DNA from: Longilinea sp964536805
GTDB lineage: Bacteria > Chloroflexota > Anaerolineae > Anaerolineales > Anaerolineaceae
Length of the DNA: 64,000 nt
Reading direction: 5' to 3'
Assembly: GCA_964536805.1 (NCBI GenBank)
Contig: CAZHYQ010000006.1
Location: 107,103 to 171,102 of the forward strand
Positions 8,040 to 17,371 of the stretch are shown one piece after another. Within the stretch, counting starts at the first letter, position 1. Every line of letters starts with the position of its first letter. The notes under the pieces are model-generated. The model made no database searches. It had not been told where the DNA came from and was given only the letters and a program-made list of their open reading frames with translations. The position numbers and the translations under genes were made by a program.

Positions 8040-10238
8040 ATGGAAACCTCACTAAACCAAATCATCAATCTATTGATCGAACCGCAAGGGAACCTGATCT
8101 ACCATACCGTATTGATGTTTTCGGTTGTGATGGCATTACAGGCTGCATTGTTCAATAGAGCCCGCATGCCAAAACCGGTAATGAGTCGAACGGTTCTCGG
8201 GCTGGCTGTGGTTCTTCTATTCCAATTGGCCATGTTTATTACCAGTGGATTGGCCTGGCAGGGATTGATCAATGCGCGTTTGATCATCCCACCGCTCGAT
8301 CGAGCGGTTTTCTTTATATCGTTGGCGTGGATTATCTGGATGTGGGCGACTCCCGATCGCAACCGCTTAGCCGATGTAAGCGTCGCCATGCTTACGCTGC
8401 TTGGACTCGTCCTATTCATCTTCACCGTAGTATATTGGGATACAAACGGCGCCTCGAAACCCTTCAATGGAACGTACCTGGATTGGGGTTGGCAGATTGC
8501 CACACTGACAGCCTGCATCATCGGCCTGATCGGAATTTCATTACGCCAACCAGCGGGCCGGGGTGCCGGAATTGGCTTTCTTTTGATCATCATTGCAGGC
8601 ATTGGTTTGCACCTGATTTTTTTGCAAACAACTGCCTACCTTTCGGGAATTATTCGGCTTTTTTCATTATGTGCCTTCCCCTTATTGCCTGTCCTGGCAC
8701 AGCGTTTTCCGGTGGAAACCAGTATTCAAGCTGTTCCAGCAGCCGTTACTAAAAAGGGAATAGAAGTTGACCCAAGAAAACGCCTGACCAGCGAACCCAG
8801 AACAGTTTCCGCCTGGTTGAAGCTTGCCAATCAAACCGATCCCGACCAGATTCATATTTCGCTTACCCGGGCTGTTTCCCGGACGCTGCTTGCGGATTTC
8901 ACCTTTCTGGTATTTGTCGACCCGGAAATGGGATCGTTGGAAATTAAATGCGGCTATGACCTGATCCGCGAAGAACCCATTGCAGGAACCCGATTGAGCG
9001 TTGGCAGTGTTCCAGCCTTGGTCAGTTCAATACAACGCGGCAAACCGCTGCGCCTTTCAACCAACGGTACACCGCCCCAGGATCTGATTTCCTTGACGCA
9101 TATTTTTGGATTGAATGAATCTGGCCACTTATTGTCCATACCCTTGATGGTCAACCCTGGAGTCTGGAGTGCCGGGCTGGTTTTGCTGACGCCATATTCC
9201 AACCGGTTATGGAATGTCGAGGACCAAAACTTCCTGAATGGGATGGGTGACGCAATCAGCCAGGTTTTACAACGCGCTTCTGCGATCAACGCCGCCCGGG
9301 TTAAAGCCGAACAAAGCCAATACGAGATAGAAGATTTACGCCGTCAGGTGGAAAACCTGCAGGTCGAAGCCGAGAATTTGCGACTGGCTGCTGAAAACCA
9401 GTCAAATCAAATGTTGCCTGCCTACACAGCGGAAAAGATGCCGGAAACCTCGACCTTGATGGAACTTCAGCAAGAGGCACAGGATACCATCCAAAGGCTG
9501 CAAAACGAAAATGATGAATTGCACCGTCTCCTCGTTCGCAATGGACCTTTCGCAGATATTCCGGAAGCTCCAGAGTCGACCGGGTTACGTCAGGCAGAAA
9601 ACCGCAACCTCGAGCTCGACAGCCCAATCCCCGTAGGCATAAACAACAACCATGAAGAATCGAGTGTCGGGCTGACCGATCAGAAACCAGCCCTGTCAAC
9701 AATCGATCTGACCCCTTCTCAGGGTGGGCAGGAATCCGGCGTCGATGCGCTTGCTGGAATAATCGACTTTGAAGCAATCATCGATCAGGCAATCAAAGCA
9801 TCCAGCGGTTTGTTTCGCGATAAATCCATCACAGTACAAATCGATTTTCCCGAGTCATTAGGTGCGGTTCGGGTTGACAATGGTGTCTGGAGGCAAGTTC
9901 TGGTTGAATTGCTCCAAAACGCAGCTGCCAGCACGCCAGCGGATGGCACTATCCGGTTAAAAATTGAATTCCCCCAAACCGGTCAACCCCTGCCCCTTCT
10001 TTCTTTTCAAATGATCGATGGCTGCGGTATTGATGATGACAATGGCCTGAACGCATCTGGCAAGAATTCTGATTCAAACCAACCTGCCTTTCCAAACACC
10101 GGAGTATCTGATTTGGCATTATTGAATGTGAAAACGGAGGTTGAAGCTCATCACGGCAGCATCCAATGGCATGCCACGGGCAATGGGGGGAGACAAATAA
10201 ATTTGCTCCTTCCAGTGCAGATCGGTCGTGATCAATAG
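8040..10238 (+). CDS. Seven-TM GAF protein with C-terminal HATPase (sensor kinase-like)
   Basis: 732 residues. About seven hydrophobic segments fill residues 20-222, followed by a GAF-like domain (about 255-420), a coiled coil rich in Gln/Glu/Leu (about 425-505), a disordered linker and a GHKL ATPase domain (about 590-728). The N box is recognisable (LVELLQNAAAS). The G1 box is unusual (MIDGCGIDDD) and no ordinary HisKA H box (HELRTPL-like) is found before the ATPase domain. The protein looks like a membrane sensor histidine kinase, but the missing phosphoacceptor site means it may work with a partner or act without autophosphorylation. No response regulator is adjacent. Confidence is high for architecture, low for kinase activity. 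Confidence 0.72.
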   Translation: METSLNQIINLLIEPQGNLIYHTVLMFSVVMALQAALFNRARMPKPVMSRTVLGLAVVLLFQLAMFITSGLAWQGLINARLIIPPLDRAVFFISLAWIIWMWATPDRNRLADVSVAMLTLLGLVLFIFTVVYWDTNGASKPFNGTYLDWGWQIATLTACIIGLIGISLRQPAGRGAGIGFLLIIIAGIGLHLIFLQTTAYLSGIIRLFSLCAFPLLPVLAQRFPVETSIQAVPAAVTKKGIEVDPRKRLTSEPRTVSAWLKLANQTDPDQIHISLTRAVSRTLLADFTFLVFVDPEMGSLEIKCGYDLIREEPIAGTRLSVGSVPALVSSIQRGKPLRLSTNGTPPQDLISLTHIFGLNESGHLLSIPLMVNPGVWSAGLVLLTPYSNRLWNVEDQNFLNGMGDAISQVLQRASAINAARVKAEQSQYEIEDLRRQVENLQVEAENLRLAAENQSNQMLPAYTAEKMPETSTLMELQQEAQDTIQRLQNENDELHRLLVRNGPFADIPEAPESTGLRQAENRNLELDSPIPVGINNNHEESSVGLTDQKPALSTIDLTPSQGGQESGVDALAGIIDFEAIIDQAIKASSGLFRDKSITVQIDFPESLGAVRVDNGVWRQVLVELLQNAAASTPADGTIRLKIEFPQTGQPLPLLSFQMIDGCGIDDDNGLNASGKNSDSNQPAFPNTGVSDLALLNVKTEVEAHHGSIQWHATGNGGRQINLLLPVQIGRDQ

Positions 10239-10396
10239 CGGTTTTCTTTACCGATGGTTTCTCGGGATACCTTTGGAGGGTTCTTGTCAATTCTTCGCCA
10301 GATCTGGTTCTTGATGAATGCTCGCCACATCTGCACGGATAGGACTGGTACTCAATCGGCTCATGGCGGAACTCAAACCCCATCGGCGACGTCTAT

Positions 10397-10498
10397 ATGG
10401 GAGACCCATTTGACCTGCTGGTCCCTTTAAAGCCGCCCAAACCTGGTAAAACCAGCGAAACGCCTGGCTTGGCAGTAACAATGATTTTCGATGAATGA
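10397..10498 (+). pseudogene. Possible small ORF or coding relic upstream of the LCP gene
   Basis: Between the kinase-like gene and the LCP gene lies a stretch with protein-like features broken over frames. GTG at 10228 overlaps the preceding stop and reads 28 residues starting VINSGFLYRWFLG before TGA. Another frame around 10300-10400 stays open for about 30 codons. From ATG 10397 a 33-residue frame (MGDPFDLLVPLKPPKPGKTS and on) ends at TGA 10496-10498, 12 nt before the LCP ATG; upstream the same frame carries a TAG. It could be a frameshifted small gene or simply leader sequence. Confidence 0.25.
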
Positions 10499-10510
10499 AA
10501 CGAGTATGCG

Positions 10511-11560
10511 ATGCGTAGATTAATCCTGGTATTTTCTCTTCTGGTTTTGTTATCCCTGGCGTGCAATCTTCCAGGTCTGGCCAGCGCCACCCAGGTGCAG
10601 GTGGTCGACCCCGCGCAAATTGTGACCCCCGACCCGAATGCGACTGTTACGCCAACGCCGTTTCAACCGCTGGCACTCACTCCAACCTTGGCTGAAATCG
10701 TTGTTCAATCAACTGCAACTGAAGCAGCCACCCCTACTCCAGGGGGATCGGTTGCCGATTCTGGCGAAATTATTCATAACTTGAAAATGCCAGACGGGCA
10801 AATGAATATCATGGTATTGGGATCTGACTACCGCCCAGGCGGCGGGTCGCGCACCGACGTCATTATGCTGGTATCCCTCAACACCAACAGCGGTGTAGTG
10901 AGTATCATTTCCTTCCCGCGCGACACTTATGTGTATCTTCCCGGCCGGGGTATGGATCGCATCAACACCGCCTATGCCTATGAAGGTTTTCCGCTATTGG
11001 CAGATACCATGGAGTACAACTTCGGCGTGCGGCCCGACCATTACATGATCACCAACTTTTATGGCTTCAAAGCCATCATCAACACGCTGGGCGGTTTGAA
11101 TGTTTATGTTGGTGCCTACTTGCGCGATAAATGCGACCTGCCAGCGCGCGATTGGGAAGGCTATTGCAGCGTTGCCCCTGGATCGATGCTGATGGACGGC
11201 GATACAGCCCTATGGTATGTCCGTTCGCGCTATTCCACCTCTGACCTGGACCGTACCCGCCGTGAACAGGAAGTGCTGGAAGCCTTCTTCAGGCGGTTGA
11301 TGAGCCTGAATGCCGTCTCCCGGGCGCCGGAACTCTTCAACCTGTTTATCAGCTCGGTTGAAACGGATCTGAAGTTGGATGACCTGCTGCCGATCGTGAC
11401 CATGGCGCCTAAACTGCTTTCGGACGATAGCTTGATCCACCGCCATCTCATCGGCATCAATATGCTCACTCCTTACGTGACGGATGCCGGCGCACAGGTG
11501 CTGGTCCCGGACAAACAGGCCATTTGGGAATTGATCAAGAAAGAAGTTTACGGTCAATAA
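10511..11560 (+). CDS. LytR-CpsA-Psr (LCP) family lipoprotein
   Basis: 349 residues. A signal peptide with a lipobox-like end (LLSLAC, Cys18) is followed by a Thr/Pro-rich linker and an LCP catalytic domain at about 95-265. Hallmarks are the NIMVLGSDYR strand with its Asp, the FPRDTYV box (about 135) and the RSRYSTSDLDRTRREQ segment (about 237) whose arginines hold the polyprenyl pyrophosphate. LCP enzymes transfer lipid-linked glycopolymers onto peptidoglycan. It therefore probably works at the outer face of the cytoplasmic membrane. A terminator follows. Confidence 0.92.
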   Translation: MRRLILVFSLLVLLSLACNLPGLASATQVQVVDPAQIVTPDPNATVTPTPFQPLALTPTLAEIVVQSTATEAATPTPGGSVADSGEIIHNLKMPDGQMNIMVLGSDYRPGGGSRTDVIMLVSLNTNSGVVSIISFPRDTYVYLPGRGMDRINTAYAYEGFPLLADTMEYNFGVRPDHYMITNFYGFKAIINTLGGLNVYVGAYLRDKCDLPARDWEGYCSVAPGSMLMDGDTALWYVRSRYSTSDLDRTRREQEVLEAFFRRLMSLNAVSRAPELFNLFISSVETDLKLDDLLPIVTMAPKLLSDDSLIHRHLIGINMLTPYVTDAGAQVLVPDKQAIWELIKKEVYGQ

Positions 11561-11588
11561 TTGCCTGGAAACTGAATTATCATTTTCA

Positions 11589-11627
11589 ATTACCGGTGGC
11601 GATGATATCGCCGCCGGTAATGCATTT
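11589..11627 (+). terminator. Terminator of the LCP gene
   Basis: A 15-bp stem with one G-T-type interruption (11589-11603 with 11607-11621) and a 3-nt loop is followed by GCATTTTT. It starts 28 nt after the LCP stop. Confidence 0.85.
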
Positions 11628-11710
11628 TTATTCGCATTTGTTAGGTAAATGGGCAGCAGAAATCCAGGTAAATATACCCATTTCCAGTAATAGAATAACG
11701 ATTCTGCCAT

Positions 11711-11739
11711 TTGACAATGCGTAATAAATCATGTACACT
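11711..11739 (+). promoter_or_regulatory. Sigma-70 type promoter of the recombinase-like gene
   Basis: TTGACA (11711-11716) and TACACT (11734-11739) are spaced by 17 bp; the ATG is at 11781. Confidence 0.7.
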
Positions 11740-11780
11740 GTAACCGATAAGCTATACGCAAAATCAGCAAGGACACGGTA

Positions 11781-12683
11781 ATGCCTGACATCTCACCTGC
11801 TGCACACATTTCCTCCAACACTGCGCTCCTCCCTGCCGTTCGTGCCTGGGAACTCTATCTCAACGATCAGAGCCGTTCTCCCTACACAGTGAAGGCTTTC
11901 GTTGGCGACCTGCAACTCCTGGCATCCCATTTGCCTCCCGATCGAACGGTTGGCTCAATTACTACCAAGGACCTGAATCAGTTCCTGCAGTGGATGCAAA
12001 ATGGCCGGGGGATTCCATGCAGCCCCAAGAGTCTGGCGCGCCGCATCACGTCCATCAAGGCTTTTTTCCGTTGGCTGGTGCAAAGCGGGCGCATTGTGTC
12101 CGATCCTGCCGAAAAAGTGCTGCAGCAATCTGTGATGAGCCCCTTACCAATCATCCTGACTCCCGATGAAGAGCAGCGGGTTTTGGAAGTGGCGATGAAA
12201 TACCGCACAGCTCAAAAACCCGATGCACGGCCTTACACGTTATTATTATTATTGCTCACCACCGGTATAAAAAAAGGTGAATGCCTGACCCTCAACTTAA
12301 ACCATATTGACCTGGAAAGTCCAAGCGGACCCATTCTATTCATCCGCTACGCAACCCCGCGGTCGCGTTATAAGGAACGCAAGATTGACCTAATCAGCGA
12401 GTGGGTGGAAAGTTACCGCGAGTACCTGAACCAATACAATCCGCGCGACACCATCTTCCCCTGGTCACCCCGCCGTTTGGAATACCTGCTGGAGGACCTG
12501 GGCGAAGAAGCCGGCCTTGAGAAACACCTCTCTTTTGATATGTGCCGCTGGACCAGCGTTCTGGATGACTGGCGGTCGGGGATCGAACATGACCAGATCC
12601 GCCAGAAAATGGGCATATCCAAAATTCAGTGGCGCGAGATTAACTTCAAACTCCGGCGTCTTTCCGGAGAAGTGACAGCCTGA
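11781..12683 (+). CDS. Tyrosine recombinase-fold protein lacking catalytic residues
   Basis: 300 residues. An N-terminal SAM-like DNA-binding domain (about 15-108) and a C-terminal recombinase fold (about 123-295) match XerC/D-type integrases in length and layout. The active site is changed: the first Arg box reads TGIKKGE (Lys164 in place of Arg), the HxxR box reads DMCRW (Asp253 in place of His, Arg256 kept, Trp257 acceptable), the GH box is GI (278-279), and no Tyr occurs where the nucleophile belongs (280-291). The frame is intact and has a good promoter and terminator, so it is expressed rather than decaying. A non-catalytic DNA-binding role is likely. No att site or phage genes are nearby. 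Confidence 0.8.
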   Translation: MPDISPAAHISSNTALLPAVRAWELYLNDQSRSPYTVKAFVGDLQLLASHLPPDRTVGSITTKDLNQFLQWMQNGRGIPCSPKSLARRITSIKAFFRWLVQSGRIVSDPAEKVLQQSVMSPLPIILTPDEEQRVLEVAMKYRTAQKPDARPYTLLLLLLTTGIKKGECLTLNLNHIDLESPSGPILFIRYATPRSRYKERKIDLISEWVESYREYLNQYNPRDTIFPWSPRRLEYLLEDLGEEAGLEKHLSFDMCRWTSVLDDWRSGIEHDQIRQKMGISKIQWREINFKLRRLSGEVTA

Positions 12684-12688
12684 AATTC

Positions 12689-12712
12689 AACGGCGTCCAA
12701 TCGGACGCCGTT
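12689..12712. terminator. Bidirectional terminator between recombinase-like gene and tilS
   Basis: A perfect 10-bp stem (12689-12698 with 12703-12712) with a 4-nt loop sits between the two convergent stops. Confidence 0.8.
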
Positions 12713-12713
12713 A

Positions 12714-14138
12714 TTATTCCCGGTAGATTTTCATGCAGACACAAGCTTCCGTTTCGGGGCGGATTCTGAAAGGTTGCGCCGGGGCGAACCCGGGCACCCA
12801 GGCAATTTCGCCATCACAGAAAACCAACGGCCAGGTCTGCCGTGCACCAACAGGAATGTGGCGGTTAATCAAAAAATCGGATAATTTTTGGCTGCCTTCA
12901 GCCATTCCAAACGGCCTGAGGCGGTCGCCTGGTTGAGGTGTGCGCACGCAAACCTGACCGGACAATGAACCAGAATCAAACCAGGCTTCGAATTGCAATT
13001 GTCCGCGTTTTGTTTTCAACTGATCTTGGGATGGACGGCTGACAGGCTCGAAGGAGATAATCCAACCACTTCCCAGCCGCTTACGAAAAGGCAGGCCTGG
13101 CACAATCAATTCAGAGTTGCCCATGCATGGAAATTGGTCATAAATGGGCTGATAATCGCGTTTGGCGAGTTGAAGTACATTTTCGTCCGCGGTCAGAAGC
13201 AAATTTTGCGCCAGTTCAATCGTCCGTTTCAATTTTGGCTTTCGAATAGATTGGACAGCCCGGTAAGTGTTTTCCAGATCGAGCACTTCTCCTGAAGGCC
13301 GCAAGTGGGCCGCTGCGCGCCGTAATAGACGGGCCAGCAATGCATCCGACAGATCATTTAACTTCATTAAATCCATCAGAACGCGGCCATCCCCCGCCTC
13401 CAAGAGGCACGCCTGCCAGGCTTGCTCCTCAAGATCCTTCATAATATGCAGATCGGCGGCAGCCAACCGTGAGAAATTCCAGATGCGTTGAGTCGCGCCA
13501 GGAGCCAATTTATCCAATTCAGGCATTAATTCCAGGCGGATGCGGTTTCGGAGAAAAACCGGTTCAAGGTTGCTGCCATCCACCACTGGTATCAATCCAA
13601 CTTTGTCACAATACTCGAGGATTTCAGCCCGCGAGGTCCTCAAAAGCGGCCTGACCAGGGGAATCGTTCCATCCCAGGCAGTCATGGCACGAAAAGCCAT
13701 TCCACTCAAGCCGTCCAATCCGCTTCCGCGCAGGAGGTGCATTAAAACTGTTTCAACCTGGTCGTTGGCATTATGCCCCACCGCCACTGCATCGGCTTTT
13801 AGGTTGCGTGCGCTCGAAAAGAGAAAACGGTAGCGCAATTCCCTGGCGGCTGCTTCAATCGAAAGACCATGACTTTGAGCAAACCCGGTCACATCTCCTG
13901 ACCCGGAAATGAAATCGACACCCATTTTTCCAGCCACGGTTTGAACATAGTCACGCTCGTTTTTAGCCTCAGATCGTAACTGGTGGTTAAAATACGCAGC
14001 GATCAGGTGGAAACCCAATCGGTTCAAACCATCCAACAAACAAAGGCTGTCCGGCCCGCCGGATACGCCAACCAACAAGGTCTGTCCGCGCCGGAGGCCG
14101 CATTCTGTGAAGGCTGTTTCCTCTATTTGCAATAACAT
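12714..14138 (-). CDS. tilS: tRNA(Ile)-lysidine synthase
   Basis: 474 residues. The PP-loop SGGPDS is at 26-31, followed by the DHxLR-equivalent FNHQLR and the GHNANDQVET segment typical of TilS. The C-terminal TilS domains (about 360-470) are present, so this is the long form. The enzyme attaches lysine to C34 of tRNA-Ile(CAU), changing its identity from AUG to AUA decoding, with ATP. It is a single-gene unit that diverges from the receiver-CpaE operon. Confidence 0.95.
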   Translation of the reverse strand: MLLQIEETAFTECGLRRGQTLLVGVSGGPDSLCLLDGLNRLGFHLIAAYFNHQLRSEAKNERDYVQTVAGKMGVDFISGSGDVTGFAQSHGLSIEAAARELRYRFLFSSARNLKADAVAVGHNANDQVETVLMHLLRGSGLDGLSGMAFRAMTAWDGTIPLVRPLLRTSRAEILEYCDKVGLIPVVDGSNLEPVFLRNRIRLELMPELDKLAPGATQRIWNFSRLAAADLHIMKDLEEQAWQACLLEAGDGRVLMDLMKLNDLSDALLARLLRRAAAHLRPSGEVLDLENTYRAVQSIRKPKLKRTIELAQNLLLTADENVLQLAKRDYQPIYDQFPCMGNSELIVPGLPFRKRLGSGWIISFEPVSRPSQDQLKTKRGQLQFEAWFDSGSLSGQVCVRTPQPGDRLRPFGMAEGSQKLSDFLINRHIPVGARQTWPLVFCDGEIAWVPGFAPAQPFRIRPETEACVCMKIYRE

Positions 14139-14253
14139 AGGCTGATTATAGTGTATGTTTTTTTTCGTTTTGATTTAGAATAGTATACAGACCTGTTTAT
14201 CTGTTCCTTTCGCCTTTGGTAAAGGGCGTTGGCACTTGACTTGGAGGGAAGCG

Positions 14254-15414
14254 ATGCCAGAAAAAATACTCATTGTTGATGACGACCTTGAAACGTTACG
14301 ATTGGTGGGCTTGATGCTTCAACGCCAGGGCTATCAAGTCGCGTCTGCCCACAACGGCATCGAAGCATTGACGATGGCCCGCAATGAGCAGCCGGATCTG
14401 ATCGTTCTGGATATTATGATGCCGGATATCGATGGGTATGAAGTGACGCGCCGCCTGCGGTTGGAAACTGCCACCACCGTTACGCCGATCCTGATGTTCA
14501 CCGCTAAAAGCCAGGTGGATGACAAGGTCAAAGGGTACGAATCCGGCGTAGATGATTATTTAACCAAGCCCGTCCATCCGGCTGAATTGGTTGCCCACAT
14601 CAAAGCGCTGCTGACCCGGGTAAAAGCGCGCACCGGTCCAACGCCATCTCTCGACCGCGGTTATACCCTGGGCGTCATCGGAGCCAAAGGCGGTTTAGGC
14701 GTTTCGACCTTGGCCTTGAACCTGGCTTTGGCATTTCACGAACGCACGAAAACCGGAACCATCGCAGCCGAATTGCGCCCAAGCCAGGGCACCTGGGCCA
14801 TTGATCTGAAGCTTTCCAATCCGGAAGGCTTAAACAACCTGCTGCGCTGCCGGCCAAGCGATATTACCAGCAATGTGGTTGAAAAGGAATTAATCCGGAC
14901 AACGTTTGGTGTCCGCTTGTTATTGGCATCCTCCCGCACGCGCGATACCGATCAACTCAATTATGGCCCCCAGATCGAAGCGATCATTCAACAGTTATCA
15001 CTGATGGCACCGTTTGTGATTTTGGATATCGGTACCAGCTTTAACCCCATGCTCGACCGCATTCTGCCGCAATTAAATGAGCTCATTGTGATTACAGAAC
15101 CCCAGCCATCCTCTGTCGAACGCACCCGCTTCTTGATTGACGATTTAACGGCGCGCGGTTTCGGGAAATCAAAGCTGCTGACCGTCATGGCCATCAACCG
15201 GGTTCGGGCTGATATCGTCCTCTCTGCCTCGCAGATCCAGGAAAAACTTGGGCAGCCAATCGCCATGATGATTCCTCCCGCCCCAGAGCAGGCCTTCCAC
15301 GCAGCCACGCGTTCGATACCATTGATCGAGATCCAAAAAGAGGGGCTTGTCAGCCAGCAGTTCTTCCGGATCGCTGATCTGTTGGCTCAAAGGGTAACAA
15401 CTCAGTCGGAATGA
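14254..15414 (+). CDS. Response-regulator receiver fused to CpaE/MinD-like ATPase
   Basis: 386 residues from ATG 14254, chosen because GGAGGG at 14243-14248 sits just upstream; an upstream TTG at 14236 would overlap that site. Residues 4-122 are a receiver domain with Asp10/Asp11, phosphoacceptor Asp53, Thr83 and Lys105. Residues about 137-380 are a MinD/ParA-type domain with the deviant Walker A GAKGGLGVST (143-152), as in CpaE pilus-assembly proteins, where the second Lys is often missing. CpaE proteins place or regulate tad-type pili and related machines. The stop overlaps the sirtuin start (ATGA). No tad genes lie in the window. Confidence 0.88.
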   Translation: MPEKILIVDDDLETLRLVGLMLQRQGYQVASAHNGIEALTMARNEQPDLIVLDIMMPDIDGYEVTRRLRLETATTVTPILMFTAKSQVDDKVKGYESGVDDYLTKPVHPAELVAHIKALLTRVKARTGPTPSLDRGYTLGVIGAKGGLGVSTLALNLALAFHERTKTGTIAAELRPSQGTWAIDLKLSNPEGLNNLLRCRPSDITSNVVEKELIRTTFGVRLLLASSRTRDTDQLNYGPQIEAIIQQLSLMAPFVILDIGTSFNPMLDRILPQLNELIVITEPQPSSVERTRFLIDDLTARGFGKSKLLTVMAINRVRADIVLSASQIQEKLGQPIAMMIPPAPEQAFHAATRSIPLIEIQKEGLVSQQFFRIADLLAQRVTTQSE

Positions 15415-16181
15415 CAAACAGTTTTAAAGAGTCCATCCAACGGGCAGCGAAATTGCTGAAGTCAGCCCGTCATGTTGTGGTCTTAACTGGCGCAGGAATA
15501 TCGACGCCATCAGGCCTCCCCGATTTCCAATCCCCTGGTATAGGGGAATGGGCGAATATTGACCCGCTGGACGTGGTTTCATTATCGGCTTTCCACCGCG
15601 ACCCGACCAGGTTTTATGCCTGGCTAAAGCCGTTGATTGGAAAAATAGCAGCCGCCAAACCTAACCCGGCTCATGATGCCCTGGCGGAACTGGAAAGAAT
15701 GGGGATTCTGCAAGCGGTTCTAACCCAAAACATCGATGGGCTGCACCAGGAAGCGGGTTCCAAAAATGTGATCGAATTACACGGCTCGCTGGAAACCCTC
15801 ACCTGTCCAAACTGCTGGCAGACGGTTTCAGGCGATTCTTGCTACCAGGATTTTATTGTGGATAATGTAATGCCGCATTGCACAGAATGCGGTGGAATTC
15901 TCAAACCGGATATCGTTTTCTACCAGGAGAACTTGCCCGAGAAAGCCTGGAGGTCAGCGGTATATTTTGCTGAACAGGCAGATGTGTTCCTGGTGGCAGG
16001 CACCTCATTGGAGGTCAGTCCGGTCAGCGGGTTGCCTTTGTATGCTCTTGAAAATGGGGCTGACCTGGTGATTCTGAACTATTCCGCCACTTATTTGGAC
16101 AAACAGGCTACAATTGCGATTAATGATAATATTGCAGTTGTATTGCCGGAAATTGTTCACGCTATACTGAAAGAGGGCTAA
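15411..16181 (+). CDS. Sir2-family NAD-dependent protein deacylase
   Basis: 256 residues. NAD-binding GAGISTPSGLPDF (about 28-39), the TQNIDGLHQ motif with the catalytic His in ELHGS (about 125), and a zinc ribbon with CPNC (about 132-135) and CTEC (about 156-159) are all present. The enzyme removes acyl groups from lysines using NAD. It overlaps the receiver-CpaE gene by 4 nt and is followed by the histidine kinase after 2 nt, so the three are one operon. Confidence 0.93.
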   Translation: MTNSFKESIQRAAKLLKSARHVVVLTGAGISTPSGLPDFQSPGIGEWANIDPLDVVSLSAFHRDPTRFYAWLKPLIGKIAAAKPNPAHDALAELERMGILQAVLTQNIDGLHQEAGSKNVIELHGSLETLTCPNCWQTVSGDSCYQDFIVDNVMPHCTECGGILKPDIVFYQENLPEKAWRSAVYFAEQADVFLVAGTSLEVSPVSGLPLYALENGADLVILNYSATYLDKQATIAINDNIAVVLPEIVHAILKEG

Positions 16182-16183
16182 AC

Positions 16184-17371
16184 GTGCTTCCCAACATCCA
16201 ACAATTCAACCAGCTGCTCGATATCTCTCGCGATCTCGCATCCACGCGGGATTTGGAAGTATTGCTGCGAAAAATACTGCGGGTGGCGGTTGATCTGAGT
16301 GATGCCGAGACTGCACATGTTTTTTTGCATGATGAAACCAGAGGGGGGTTAGTCCTACAGTCTTCCACCGATTCTCAACTTGATCAAATTCCACAAGGTA
16401 CGAACATACCCACCGCCAGCATTGCTGGCTGGGTAAGCGAGCACCGCACGCCGGTGATCGTGGCGGATGTTAAAACAGATTTGCGACCCTTTGTTCAAAC
16501 AGATACCCTGCTAAGAGCAGGTACAAAATCGCTGATCGCCGTGCCATTGACCGCCAAGGAAAAAATTCAGGGGGTTTTGGAAGTGGTCAACAAGAAGCGG
16601 GATAGTTTTTCTCAGGAAGATGCCGATGTTCTCTCAGTACTAGCAGCTCAAGCCGCTATTGCAGTCGAGAATTCGCGCCTTTACCAGCAGGCCGACCTTC
16701 TGAATGAACTGGTGCATGAATTACGCACGCCGCTTGCATCGGTTCTCACCATTGCATACCTGCTAAAGCGCAACGACCTTACTGACGAGCAACGCCAGCA
16801 ATTTGCTGATTCGATCGCAATCGAGATCACCAGGATGAACGATATGGCCAGTTCCTACCTGGAGTATTCCCGGCTCGAAGCCGGCCGGTTATCTTTTTCC
16901 ACTTCCAACTTTGATATAAAAACGCTCATTACGGATTGTTGCCGGACATTCAAACCCAAAGCTGATGAAGCCGGAATTACATTTCAGATTTATCAACCCG
17001 ATTCCCCTGTATTAATTAAAGCGGATGAAAACAAGATCAAGCAAGTGGTCATCAACCTGCTAAATAATGCCATCAAGTACAACAAGGCTGGTGGTAAAGT
17101 GATTGTTCGTCTGTGGGAAAACAGCCAGACAGTGGGTTTTTCCATACAGGACAATGGGGTGGGCATCCCAGAAACGGATCTTCCCCATGTTTTTGAAAAA
17201 TTCTTCAGAGCCCACAACATTCAAGAGGGCTATCCGGGTACTGGGCTTGGCCTTTCGATCTGTAAGCGAATTGTCGAAATCCATGGGGGCACCATCGGCA
17301 TAAAAAGCCAGTTGAACACGGGTTCAACCTTCACCGTGGAACTTCCGGTTTGCGCCAGGGAATGTGATTAG
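16184..17371 (+). CDS. Cytosolic GAF-domain sensor histidine kinase
   Basis: 395 residues with a GTG start 2 nt after the sirtuin stop. A GAF domain (about 15-165) is followed by HisKA with the H box VHELRTPLAS (His about 178) and a complete HATPase: N box NLLNNAIKYN, G1 DNGVGIPE, F box FEKFFRAH and G2 GTGLGLSICK. No membrane segment is present. Its natural partner is probably the receiver of the first gene in this operon. It overlaps the convergent degV gene by 4 nt with no hairpin between. Confidence 0.92.
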   Translation: MLPNIQQFNQLLDISRDLASTRDLEVLLRKILRVAVDLSDAETAHVFLHDETRGGLVLQSSTDSQLDQIPQGTNIPTASIAGWVSEHRTPVIVADVKTDLRPFVQTDTLLRAGTKSLIAVPLTAKEKIQGVLEVVNKKRDSFSQEDADVLSVLAAQAAIAVENSRLYQQADLLNELVHELRTPLASVLTIAYLLKRNDLTDEQRQQFADSIAIEITRMNDMASSYLEYSRLEAGRLSFSTSNFDIKTLITDCCRTFKPKADEAGITFQIYQPDSPVLIKADENKIKQVVINLLNNAIKYNKAGGKVIVRLWENSQTVGFSIQDNGVGIPETDLPHVFEKFFRAHNIQEGYPGTGLGLSICKRIVEIHGGTIGIKSQLNTGSTFTVELPVCARECD

